Both the position numbers and the translations under genes were made by a program. Shown in pieces: positions 1 through 6,385 of a stretch of DNA of 7,342 nucleotides (positions are counted from its first letter, which is position 1; each line of letters opens with the position of its first letter). The stretch covers positions 1 to 7,342 of the forward strand of contig JAUWNZ010000059.1 of assembly GCA_030612385.1 (NCBI GenBank). The letters are read 5' to 3'. A model generated the notes under the pieces. It was not told where the DNA came from and searched no databases. It saw nothing but the letters and a program-made list of their open reading frames with translations. Source of the stretch: Pseudomonadota bacterium (GTDB lineage: Bacteria; Desulfobacterota; Syntrophia; Syntrophales; JADFWA01).

Positions 1-1
1 C

Positions 2-140
2 GTGAGCTCAGTCGAGTCGTACAAAAGCATGAAGGCCGAGTTTCCAATTTCTATTTTCTAATTTCAATATTCAGTAAACGCTTACCGTGGATCGAGACCA
101 ACACTTTAAAAATGTAATCCCCTATTTATTGAGCTGATAC
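2..140 (+). repeat. Left copy of a 139-bp inverted terminal repeat
   Basis: This segment is the reverse complement of 7204-7342, base p pairing with base 7344-p. By eye 138 of 139 positions match; the one difference is at 123 (T here, where the right copy implies A). The outer 121 bp are identical. Homology stops sharply after GAGCTGATAC at 131-140. The repeat has an AT-rich stretch built from ATTTC/TTTCTA words (about 46-72) and the palindrome GAGCTC near its outer end (4-9). It contains no convincing ORF. It could be a dispersed genomic repeat at which assembly broke, a MITE-like element or the end of a longer mobile element. The sequence alone does not decide between these. Confidence 0.93.
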
Positions 141-423
141 CGCCGTATTCATATTCCTCCCTCCGCCCTCGCTATTTCTATCCCTGAGCGAACAGGGTTG
201 GGGTGAGAGTGAAAAAGACCGCATTCCAACCGGTTGTATACCACCTCCCGTTAATCCCCTTCAGGAATGGATAACAGCTAACATGCTATATTTAACGATT
301 TTGTAAAAAAATAGCGGACCGTTTCGGGAAGAAGCTGTCCGAGAATGAGAGTTTTTACACAGGCAAGCGCAGACAGGGAAGGCGAAAATTTTAACCACAG
401 GAAGGAATACACTCCAGTATTAC
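141..423. other. Gene-free region downstream of the PEPCK-like gene
   Basis: Together with the left terminal repeat this makes 423 bp without a credible gene. Short open frames here have no recognisable protein pattern. The part at 155-210 has C-rich then G-rich words (CCCTC, later GGGTTGGGGTGAGAG) around a small hairpin, CCCTG at 182-186 with CAGGG at 193-197. This could be a decayed intergenic palindromic repeat, but the match is weak. A possible terminator for the minus-strand gene lies at 305-341. Nothing else is recognisable. Confidence 0.6.
305..341 (-). terminator. Possible intrinsic terminator of the PEPCK-like gene
   Basis: Read on the minus strand, CGGAC (341-337) and GTCCG (319-315) can pair. 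After two or three bases they are followed by a run of seven T (311-305). The stem is only 5 bp and the loop is long (17 nt), so the hairpin is weak. It sits about 80 bp past the stop codon of the upstream minus-strand gene, the right side for a terminator. It is the only stem followed by a T-run that I found in this region. Confidence 0.3.
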
Positions 424-2064
424 TCACTCCTCCCCCAGGTAAAGTTCCTTGTATCCATAAGGTAATGACTCTCGGATGTGCTCTGGAATTCTGCCATATC
501 TTTCTTCAAATTCTTCCAGATACTGCTGCCGTCCCCTGAAGAAATTCATGGTTTTCTTCTTTAGGAGAGTCTTGTCATCAAATAAATTCCAGGCGTTCAT
601 GAGATCCAGATTGGCGCGGTCACATTTTATCGGATAGTGGTATCCTAAATGATCCGGCTCAACACTGAAACGAAGTTGCCCCCGCAGCAGATCATCGTAA
701 GCGGCCAGGGACTGACGCAGGTCGACCTTTTGTTCATGTTCACCGATGGTGCCTGTGTTGGCAAGATAACATCTTGTATTATTTTGTTTGAGGATGTCAT
801 AAAAAATCAAGGCATGTTCAAGACGGTCGCCGGCGATAAATGGATCAAGGAAGAAGACCCTTTTAAATTTTCCCGCCTGTTCAGGGTCTCCGCCGGTGCT
901 CTCTATCGATTCTCCATAGATAAACTGCATAATGGCCTGTTCCGGAGTTAGCCGGCAAATAACATTTGCCAGGGGATTGCGCGTCAGGATAATTATGTGA
1001 TCGATTTTATCGGCCCGCAGCCCTTTACTGGCCATTTCCAGATTCTCGCGCGTCACAACCGCCCGCCCGTTGCCGGTCTTGGAGATATCTTTGAAATCAG
1101 GCATATATGGGTACTTGCTGATAGCTACATTTTCGAGGAACGCGTCCTTCGACTGGGCCGCGCGCAATATCTGCGGCTGGCTTTCGTCAAGGCCTTCTGT
1201 CTTGACATAGAGACCGCCCATCTCAAAGGCGCAGTAACTACAATCGAAACCGATTGCGCCGCCATCATCGCCGATCATCTCGGAGCTCTCTCCCGGCATC
1301 TTTGAAAACTTCCGGCACAGGGTTGTGGTCTTTCCTGTGGCGGTAAGCCCAGAGACCGCGGTAAGTATCTCTTTTAACTCGGGTCGCTCAGTCTCCTGGT
1401 CATAGACCCACAAAAAATCCCTCCTGGCTCCCGCATGGAGGAAAATACCGCTCTTATCAATAGCTTTAACGCGCCAGTCTTCAAATTGAAAGACACCCTT
1501 CTTGCCTTCGCCGACGTACGTCGAGTTTTTGCATATCTTGACCTGATCACCTCTCTTTTCACCCATCATAAGACGTACCATAACATCTTTATCTGTCAGC
1601 CTTTTCGATTTGTTGTATTCAAAGGCATCATCGGTAAAGAAGATAATGGTATATGTCGGGTCCTCTACTATCCTGGAGGAGGGACTATCCAGAAGGAGCT
1701 TGAGCGCGTACGCAATATGCGTGTACTTCTCCGGGATAATGAAGCGGGTCATGACCCCTTCTCTGCCGTCGGCGACAAGGGTGTCGAGGGAAACAATCTT
1801 TTCCTTCCTCAACGTTTCCACTGCTTCTCTGGCCAGCGCCTCCTCCTCTTCACCAAATTCGTGGTCAATACTGTTCCTGGTGTGTGGGGCAGACCTTGAC
1901 ATGGGTTCGGAGTCAGCCGCTATCGATCCGATTTGTGTCTGTATGACACCATCCTGTCTCAAAGAAAGTTGTTTCAACTCTTTCAGGGTGGATCCCTCAA
2001 TCAGTCGCCCATCTTTTTTGGCCTCATCATATATCTGCCTCGCTGCTGACTTGAAATAATTCAT
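424..2064 (-). CDS. Divergent ATP-type phosphoenolpyruvate carboxykinase (PckA-like) superfamily protein
   Basis: The 546-aa product has the length of bacterial ATP-dependent PEP carboxykinases (about 540 aa), cytosolic enzymes that interconvert oxaloacetate plus ATP with PEP, CO2 and ADP. Motifs seen: the P-loop GLTATGKTTT at 239-248 (family form GLSGTGKTT); IGDDGG at 264-269, matching the kinase-2 LIGDDE motif; FEMGGLYVKTE at 280-290, the FEGGCYAKT equivalent; KDAFLENV at 306-313; Arg334 near the position of E. coli Arg333; LTPEQA at 372-377; and YLANTGTIG at 433-441, like WLVNTGWNG. The N-terminal RSPKDKF substrate motif is not visible, nor is the Lys-Lys/His metal-binding arrangement before the P-loop. 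Membership of the PEPCK fold is therefore secure, but the exact substrate is not. The gene is transcribed alone, divergent from the EF-G gene. Its ribosome site is only moderate (GGGGACA a few bases before ATG). It could be a true anaplerotic or gluconeogenic PEPCK, or a related kinase-like enzyme. Confidence 0.85.
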   Translation of the reverse strand: MNYFKSAARQIYDEAKKDGRLIEGSTLKELKQLSLRQDGVIQTQIGSIAADSEPMSRSAPHTRNSIDHEFGEEEEALAREAVETLRKEKIVSLDTLVADGREGVMTRFIIPEKYTHIAYALKLLLDSPSSRIVEDPTYTIIFFTDDAFEYNKSKRLTDKDVMVRLMMGEKRGDQVKICKNSTYVGEGKKGVFQFEDWRVKAIDKSGIFLHAGARRDFLWVYDQETERPELKEILTAVSGLTATGKTTTLCRKFSKMPGESSEMIGDDGGAIGFDCSYCAFEMGGLYVKTEGLDESQPQILRAAQSKDAFLENVAISKYPYMPDFKDISKTGNGRAVVTRENLEMASKGLRADKIDHIIILTRNPLANVICRLTPEQAIMQFIYGESIESTGGDPEQAGKFKRVFFLDPFIAGDRLEHALIFYDILKQNNTRCYLANTGTIGEHEQKVDLRQSLAAYDDLLRGQLRFSVEPDHLGYHYPIKCDRANLDLMNAWNLFDDKTLLKKKTMNFFRGRQQYLEEFEERYGRIPEHIRESLPYGYKELYLGEE

Positions 2065-2155
2065 TTCACTGTCCCCGCGCCCCCGATTTTCACCACCCGT
2101 TTACCCTATGTTAATTTAATTCAAACCTCAACAAAAAATGTTGACGGCTTCGTAC

Positions 2156-2183
2156 TTGACAACAAAAAATTTATAAGTAAGAT
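2156..2183 (+). promoter_or_regulatory. Sigma70-like promoter for the EF-G/MogA pair
   Basis: A perfect -35 box TTGACA (2156-2161) is followed after 16 bp by TAAGAT (2178-2183), a 4/6 match to the -10 consensus. The spacer is A/T-rich. Transcription would start near 2190, leaving a leader of about 35 nt with the Shine-Dalgarno AAAGGAG at 2213-2219, five bases before the ATG. A second -35-like word, TTGACG at 2141-2146, has no suitably spaced -10. No clear operator palindrome is visible, and no good minus-strand promoter was found in this divergent region. Confidence 0.45.
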
Positions 2184-2224
2184 AGGCGCAAGCTTCAAAT
2201 ATAGACTGTCTGAAAGGAGTTTCC

Positions 2225-4300
2225 ATGGCAAAATATGAACCTGTCTCACTAAGAAATGTCGCCATAGCAGGACATGGGGGAACGGGAAAAACTTCCCTGT
2301 GTGAATCTTTTCTCTTTGTCACTGGAAAATCAGAGCGAATTGGAAAAGTTGACGATGAAACATCCTGTATGGATTTTGAACCTGAGGAACAAAAGAGGCA
2401 TATATCGATAAGCGCCGCCTTAAATTATGTAACCTGGGAAAAGCATAAAATAAATATTATAGATACCCCCGGTGATTCAAATTTTGTCTTTGATATCAAA
2501 AACTGCCTGCGCGTCGTCGACGGCGCCATTATTTTAATAGATGCCGCCTCAGGAGTGGAATTCCAGACGGAGAAAGTATGGGAGTATGCCGAAGAGTTTA
2601 AGCTTCCCAAAATTATATATATAAACAAAATGGACAGGGAACGCGCCGGGTTTTTCAATGCTGTTGACAGTGTTAAAAACGTTTTGACGAAGAAAGCCAC
2701 GCCAATCTGCCTGCCTATAGGGGCCGAAGATTCATTTAAAGGAATCGTAGATTTGTTAGAGATGAGGGCCTTAATCTTCGACGGTCCGGAGGGAAAATTC
2801 AGGACCGAAGACATACCGGAAGATATGCTGAAAGATGCCGGCAATTACAGGGAAACAATGGTTGAGGATATAGCCGAGTGTGATGACGAATTGATGAATA
2901 AATACCTTGAGGGAGAAGAACTCGATCTTGCTGACCTTAAAGCAGGCCTGAGAAAAGGTGTAATCTCCGGCGCTCTAATCCCTGTAATATGTGGATCTGC
3001 CATAAAAAATATCGGGAGTGGTTCTCTTATCGATACGATTGTCGGCTGCATCCCCTCACCTGTGGATCGCGGGCCAACTGTGGGAAAAAAGCCGGGAACA
3101 GATGACACTGAAGAACGACTGCCGGAAGCAAGCGCCCCTTTTTCAGGAATGGTATTCAAGACAATCGCAGATCCATATGCCGGTAAACTTACTTTGTTCC
3201 GTGTGTATTCGGGAACGGTGAATTCGGATTCCACCTTCTATAATCCCCTGCAAAAAGCAACGGAGAGATTCGGGAACATCTTCTTCCTCGAAGGAAAAAA
3301 TCAAAAACCCGCCGGATCGCTGGTACCTGGAGATATAGCGGCAGCAGCCAAACTGAAAGAAACATTTACAGGAGATACCATATGCGATGAAAAAGCGCCG
3401 ATATTATTTGAAAAGGTTTCTCCTGTGCCACCTATAATGTCCTTTGCCGTACATCCAAAATCCAAGGTGGATGAAGAAAAGATAATGATCTCCATCAACA
3501 GGCTGCTCGACGAAGATCCCGCCCTTTCAACTCATACAGATGTTCAAACCAAAGAGATTATACTCTCCGGTATGGGACAGGTTCACATAGAAACTACGAT
3601 AGAAAAACTGAAGAGAAAATTCGGTGTAGGCGTCGATCTGACAACACCCAGAATTCCGTACAAAGAGACCATCAAAAGGAAAACAAGAGTTCAGGGGAAA
3701 TACAAGAAACAATCCGGCGGAAGAGGTCAGTATGGGGATACATGGATAGAGATCGAACCCCTTCCCAGAGGCCGGGGTTTCGAATTCGCAGACAAAATAG
3801 TAGGCGGCGCCATTCCAAAGCAGTATATACCCGCTGTTGAAAAGGGCATTGTGGGAGCCATGGAGGAAGGAGTTATGGCAGGCTATCCCGTCGTCGATGT
3901 AAAGGTTACCCTCTTTGACGGCACCTTCCACAACGTGGATTCTTCTGAAATGGCCTTCAAGATAGCGGGATCGATGGGGTTTAAAAAAGGGGTCATGGAA
4001 TGTCAGCCATCGCTTCTTGAGCCTATTGTAGATATTGCAATAGAGATTCCTGATGAATATATGGGTGATGTAATGGGGGATCTGAGCTCCAGACGCGGCA
4101 AGGTCATGGGCATGGATACCAACGGATCCAATCAGATAATTAAAGGACAGATACCTCTATCGGAAATTCTAATGTACGCGCCCGATTTGAGATCAATGAC
4201 AAGCGGGAGGGGAACCTTTACTTATAAGCACTCTCATTACGAGGAAGTTCCACCGGCAATCGCTGAAAAGATAATTGCCGAGTCTAAGAAAGAAGAGTAG
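2225..4300 (+). CDS. fusA: Elongation factor G paralogue (EF-G2-type translational GTPase)
   Basis: The 691-aa product has full EF-G length and domain order. GTPase motifs: G1 GHGGTGKT at 16-23; switch I ending KRHISIS at 57-63, where EF-G has RGITI; G3 DTPGD at 80-84; G4 NKMD at 134-137; G5 GSA at 257-259. Domain II covers about 300-395 and domain III about 398-475. Domain IV carries QSGGRGQYG (496-504) and NVDSSEMAF (570-578). Domain V includes GDVMGDLSSRRG (614-625). EF-G drives ribosomal translocation and, with RRF, ribosome recycling. The GHGGTGKT P-loop and changed switch regions place this in the EF-G2-like branch, usually a second copy beside a canonical fusA in the ribosomal-protein operon. 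The symbol fusA is given at family level only. Asp84 stands where canonical factors have catalytic His. The ATG is supported by AAAGGAG five bases upstream. The mogA-like gene follows after 8 bp. The specialised role is unknown. Confidence 0.93.
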   Translation: MAKYEPVSLRNVAIAGHGGTGKTSLCESFLFVTGKSERIGKVDDETSCMDFEPEEQKRHISISAALNYVTWEKHKINIIDTPGDSNFVFDIKNCLRVVDGAIILIDAASGVEFQTEKVWEYAEEFKLPKIIYINKMDRERAGFFNAVDSVKNVLTKKATPICLPIGAEDSFKGIVDLLEMRALIFDGPEGKFRTEDIPEDMLKDAGNYRETMVEDIAECDDELMNKYLEGEELDLADLKAGLRKGVISGALIPVICGSAIKNIGSGSLIDTIVGCIPSPVDRGPTVGKKPGTDDTEERLPEASAPFSGMVFKTIADPYAGKLTLFRVYSGTVNSDSTFYNPLQKATERFGNIFFLEGKNQKPAGSLVPGDIAAAAKLKETFTGDTICDEKAPILFEKVSPVPPIMSFAVHPKSKVDEEKIMISINRLLDEDPALSTHTDVQTKEIILSGMGQVHIETTIEKLKRKFGVGVDLTTPRIPYKETIKRKTRVQGKYKKQSGGRGQYGDTWIEIEPLPRGRGFEFADKIVGGAIPKQYIPAVEKGIVGAMEEGVMAGYPVVDVKVTLFDGTFHNVDSSEMAFKIAGSMGFKKGVMECQPSLLEPIVDIAIEIPDEYMGDVMGDLSSRRGKVMGMDTNGSNQIIKGQIPLSEILMYAPDLRSMTSGRGTFTYKHSHYEEVPPAIAEKIIAESKKEE

Positions 4301-4308
4301 AAAATATA

Positions 4309-4797
4309 TTGATTACCGCAGGAATTATAACGATAAGTGACAGAGGATGGCGCGGTGAGCGTGAGGATATTAGCGGCAGGGAGGTAAGAAAGCTCCTGGA
4401 AGGTATGTCCATAGAAGTTCTTGATTATGAGATAATACCCGATGAAAAAGAGATCATCGTTGATAAATTAATCAAATTTACCGATAAAAGAAGGCTTGAT
4501 TTAATTGTGACAACAGGTGGAACCGGCGTAAGTCCGAGAGACGTGACACCTGATGCAACCCTTGAAGTCATAGAGAAGGAGGTCCCCGGAATGGCCGAGG
4601 CTATGCGGAGAGAAAGCGCTGCTCTGACACCTCATGCGATGATATCGAGGGCCGTCACCGGAATAAGGAAAAATTCTCTTATCATTAATCTCCCCGGAAG
4701 CCCGAAAAGTGTGAGGGAAAACCTGACAGTAATCCTCCCCGCCTTGAGACACGCCCTTGAAAAAATCAAGGGAGACGATTCAGAATGCGGAGTTTAA
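4309..4797 (+). CDS. mogA: Molybdopterin adenylyltransferase, MogA/MoaB family
   Basis: This 162-aa single-domain protein has the usual length of stand-alone MogA/MoaB proteins. The family adenylylates molybdopterin to prepare it for molybdenum or tungsten insertion during molybdenum-cofactor synthesis in the cytosol. Visible motifs are ITISDRG at 7-13, the nucleotide-binding TTGGTG at 68-73, SPRDVTPDAT at 75-84, EVPGMAEAMR at 91-100, SRAVTGIR at 113-120 and INLPGSPKSV at 126-135, all in family order. The start is TTG, chosen because the family N-terminus begins almost exactly there and no ATG or GTG fits. The ribosome site is poor: an AAGAAGAG stretch overlaps the end of the EF-G gene about a dozen bases upstream, so translation is probably coupled. 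It lies 8 bp after the EF-G stop and is likely co-transcribed. MogA versus MoaB cannot be separated by motif alone. No other cofactor-synthesis gene is in the window. Confidence 0.9.
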   Translation: MITAGIITISDRGWRGEREDISGREVRKLLEGMSIEVLDYEIIPDEKEIIVDKLIKFTDKRRLDLIVTTGGTGVSPRDVTPDATLEVIEKEVPGMAEAMRRESAALTPHAMISRAVTGIRKNSLIINLPGSPKSVRENLTVILPALRHALEKIKGDDSECGV

Positions 4798-4843
4798 TAA
4801 AAGGGTTCCGGGATTGAAACTTGAAATTGGACGGCATTATTAT

Positions 4844-4925
4844 CGTAGGGGCAGGCCCCCGTGCCTGCCCTCATGATTTGGTGCAACCACCCAACACAGG
4901 GCAACCACGGGGGGTTGCCCCTACG
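4844..4925. repeat. REPIN-like doublet of two inverted REP hairpins
   Basis: Two 28-bp arms, 4844-4871 and 4898-4925, are inverted copies of each other (24/28 identical by eye) around a 26-bp spacer. Each arm begins, reading inward, with CGTAG and then forms its own 8-bp hairpin with a 6-nt loop: GGGCAGGC/GCCTGCCC in the left arm and GGGCAACC/GGTTGCCC in the right. The four differences between arms fall in two base pairs of the stem, and both arms keep pairing. A GTAG tetranucleotide directly 5' of a hairpin is the known signature of REP sequences mobilised by RAYT (IS200/IS605-like) transposases. It fills the gap between two convergent genes, ending 10 bp from the Mut7-C stop codon, and may act as a barrier to read-through. 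No transposase is present in the window. A short reading frame across the element is an artefact of the repeat. Confidence 0.85.
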
Positions 4926-4935
4926 TTGTCGACGG

Positions 4936-5391
4936 TTACCTTAACATCTCATTCAACTCACCAAGCATGTTATCCCTGTGCGTCCCCGGCCAGAAGATAC
5001 CCTTGCATCGTGGACATATTTTGAAATCTTTATGATTTCTTAAAACATAGCCTGGAACAATCTCTCCGATCTCATCTCTCGAAATTCTTTTTAACGCTTC
5101 GTTGCATCTAAGACATATAGTAAAAGTCCTGTCCGGATCAGGCGTTAGGGACAGTTTGCGTATGACATCTCTCATCTGATCCTGAACCCGGTCATCCTGA
5201 ATAATAACCATTTGACCTGAAAAGCTTCTGTTTTCCATATCTCTTTTTCTTGTCAGGACAATTCTTCCTTCTTTTTCGGCTTTTTTTAAAAAGTTTCTGT
5301 CGATATTCCCCCTGTAATAAGCGGTATCGTATCCAAGTATCCTCAGCCACTTTGCCAACTTGCCAAGGGTCGGATCTGTAAGAAATTTCAT
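4936..5391 (-). CDS. Mut7-C RNase domain protein with C-terminal zinc ribbon
   Basis: The 151-aa product fits the Mut7-C family (PF01927), a PIN-like nuclease fold joined to a zinc ribbon, named after the C-terminus of C. elegans MUT-7. The N-terminal half shows the family pattern KFLTDPTLGKLAKWLRILGY (2-21), with acidic Asp6, then IVLTRKRD (44-51) with a second candidate acidic residue, Asp51. The C-terminal half has two CxxC knuckles, Cys93/Cys96 and Cys126/Cys129, enough for one zinc ion, followed by the family-typical WPGTH (134-138). RNase activity is a prediction from the fold; substrates in bacteria are not established. It may work alone or as part of a toxin-like or RNA-processing function. 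The ATG is supported by AGGGGG six bases upstream. It is the last gene of the minus-strand series but is separated from lapA by 164 bp of repeats, so it may be transcribed independently. Confidence 0.87.
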   Translation of the reverse strand: MKFLTDPTLGKLAKWLRILGYDTAYYRGNIDRNFLKKAEKEGRIVLTRKRDMENRSFSGQMVIIQDDRVQDQMRDVIRKLSLTPDPDRTFTICLRCNEALKRISRDEIGEIVPGYVLRNHKDFKICPRCKGIFWPGTHRDNMLGELNEMLR

Positions 5392-5448
5392 GACGGACCC
5401 CCTTATGCCCTTAGTTGTGAAATTCGTGCAAAAATGGCAAAAGAATTT

Positions 5449-5488
5449 GGTAACGGTTCAACGTTCACGGTTCAACGGTTCAGCGGTT
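5449..5488. repeat. Degenerate 8-bp tandem repeat (ACGGTTCA unit)
   Basis: ACGGTTCA occurs exactly at 5453-5460, 5467-5474 and 5475-5482. A shortened unit, ACGTTC, lies at 5461-5466 and a partial unit, GCGGTT, at 5483-5488. The tract lies between the lapA-domain and Mut7-C genes and codes for nothing recognisable. Its GTTCA core is complementary to the TGAAC core of the neighbouring tract at 5499-5532, so a transcript could fold the two together. Similar GTTCA/TGAAC tracts are, from general experience, common in deltaproteobacterial intergenic DNA. Confidence 0.8.
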
Positions 5489-5498
5489 AAAAGCTGTC

Positions 5499-5532
5499 AA
5501 CACTGAACACTGAACACTGAACACTGAACACT
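5499..5532. repeat. Perfect 7-bp tandem repeat (AACACTG, 4.9 copies)
   Basis: Four perfect AACACTG units start at 5499, 5506, 5513 and 5520, followed by AACACT at 5527-5532 and then a short T-run. The array begins 24 bp beyond the stop codon of the lapA-domain gene on the minus strand. Perfect identity between units suggests recent slippage or active copy-number change. On the minus strand the array reads as repeated CAGTGTT, which can pair with the TGAAC words of the transcript from 5449-5488. Confidence 0.92.
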
Positions 5533-5555
5533 TTTTTGGTTCCGGCTTTTCCGGG

Positions 5556-5855
5556 TTAGGGTTCAGTCTCTACCGCCATTGGTAGATTTTCGCTTTCGCT
5601 AAGTTTTTTTTCCATCTCCACTATCTTTTTATTTAACCTTTTCACAGTCCTTGCCAATCTGAACCTCACTACCACATCCATGAGTCCCGCAATAATTATC
5701 CCTGCAAAAAACGAAATAAATATCACGAGATAAGATTTTGCGATCACATTTACAAATCCGTAATATTTAAGCGGTATCGGCGCTGTGTTTTCCAGTGAAA
5801 ACGTTATAACAAACACCACAATCAACATAATAACAACAGTATAGATAAGCTTCAT
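5556..5855 (-). CDS. LapA-domain (DUF1049) small inner-membrane protein
   Basis: This 99-aa protein has the LapA-domain layout: a first membrane helix at about 3-20, a conserved turn LENTAPIPLKYYG (21-33, family pattern N-x-x-P-x-x-L), a second membrane helix at about 41-60, then a basic, charged segment (64-88) likely to form a coiled coil in the cytoplasm. In E. coli the related LapA works with LapB (YciM) in regulating LPS synthesis at the inner membrane. That role is family knowledge; here no LapB or lipid A gene is nearby, so only the architecture is assured. The start is supported by a strong AGGAGGT, five bases before the ATG, lying within the 10-bp gap after the HIT gene stop. The two genes are almost surely co-transcribed. 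Confidence 0.88.
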   Translation of the reverse strand: MKLIYTVVIMLIVVFVITFSLENTAPIPLKYYGFVNVIAKSYLVIFISFFAGIIIAGLMDVVVRFRLARTVKRLNKKIVEMEKKLSESENLPMAVETEP

Positions 5856-5865
5856 TCGTAACCTC

Positions 5866-6342
5866 CTATTTTAGCCTTTCGAAAAATGGCTTCAACACAT
5901 CCCGCGTCTTTCCAACATCCTCCGGGATAACCCTTGCTTCCCCCAAAACCGTCATGAAGTTGGTATCACCGCTCCACCTCGGAACAACATGCACATGAAG
6001 ATGATCATCAACTCCGGCGCCCGCGGCCTTCCCAAGATTAGCGCCTATGTTAAATCCCTCCGGGTTCATCGCTTCTCTCAAGACCCTGACAGAGATATTC
6101 AGCATATCAAGTATTTCCCGTTTTTCGTTTGGAGTCAGTTCCTCAAGATCACCGACATGCGCTTCGGGAACAATCAGGAGGTGTCCCGGATTATAAGGAT
6201 ATCTATTCATTATAACGAAAGAATATTCCCTTTCATACAGGACAAGATCATCGTCTCTGATGGAACTCTTGCAAAAAACACAGCCCTTCTGTTTTTCACC
6301 CTTTAGATATTCCATCCTCCATGGGGCAAATAAACTTTTCAT
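5866..6342 (-). CDS. HIT family hydrolase/phosphorylase, Ap4A phosphorylase-like
   Basis: This 158-aa protein carries the histidine triad HLHVHVVPRW at 114-123 (His114, His116, His118); the last His is the usual nucleophile that attacks the alpha-phosphate of a bound nucleotide. Further features are the N-terminal FAPWRMEYL (5-13), CVFC (21-24) as a possible zinc knuckle, NRYPYNPGHLLIVP (46-59) and GFNIGANLGKAAG (96-108). This combination resembles the diadenosine tetraphosphate phosphorylase group that includes M. tuberculosis Rv2613c, so cleavage of Ap4A or related dinucleotides is the best guess. Other HIT hydrolase activities remain possible. A GAAGGA lies about nine bases before the ATG. 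The dehydrogenase gene ends 43 bp upstream; that spacer contains a small GCGG-AGAT-CCGC hairpin (6361-6372). The lapA-domain gene follows after 10 bp. Confidence 0.92.
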   Translation of the reverse strand: MKSLFAPWRMEYLKGEKQKGCVFCKSSIRDDDLVLYEREYSFVIMNRYPYNPGHLLIVPEAHVGDLEELTPNEKREILDMLNISVRVLREAMNPEGFNIGANLGKAAGAGVDDHLHVHVVPRWSGDTNFMTVLGEARVIPEDVGKTRDVLKPFFERLK

Positions 6343-6385
6343 TTTATCGTATCCTTCACCGCGGAGATCCGCCGCGAACGCTTAC

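Noticed and set aside
345..539. A 64-codon plus-strand frame overlapping the end of the PEPCK-like gene
   Set aside because: It overlaps the 3' end of a well-supported gene on the other strand, has no Shine-Dalgarno and no recognisable motif.
2103..2131. Minus-strand promoter for the PEPCK-like gene (TTGAGG, 17 bp, TAGGGT)
   Set aside because: The -10 box matches only 3/6, so it is too weak to call. No better candidate was found in the divergent region.
4821..5024. A 67-codon plus-strand reading frame across the REPIN
   Set aside because: Its sequence is a translation of the palindromic repeat and of the antisense strand of the Mut7-C gene. It has no ribosome site and no protein-like pattern.
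5449..5532. CRISPR array or iteron-type origin
   Set aside because: The units are 7-8 bp, directly abutting and without spacers. No cas, rep or partition gene is in the window.
5530..5556. CCGG-CTTTT-CCGG hairpin just past the lapA-domain stop as a terminator
   Set aside because: The stem is only 4 bp, and on the minus strand it is followed by A residues, not a T-run.
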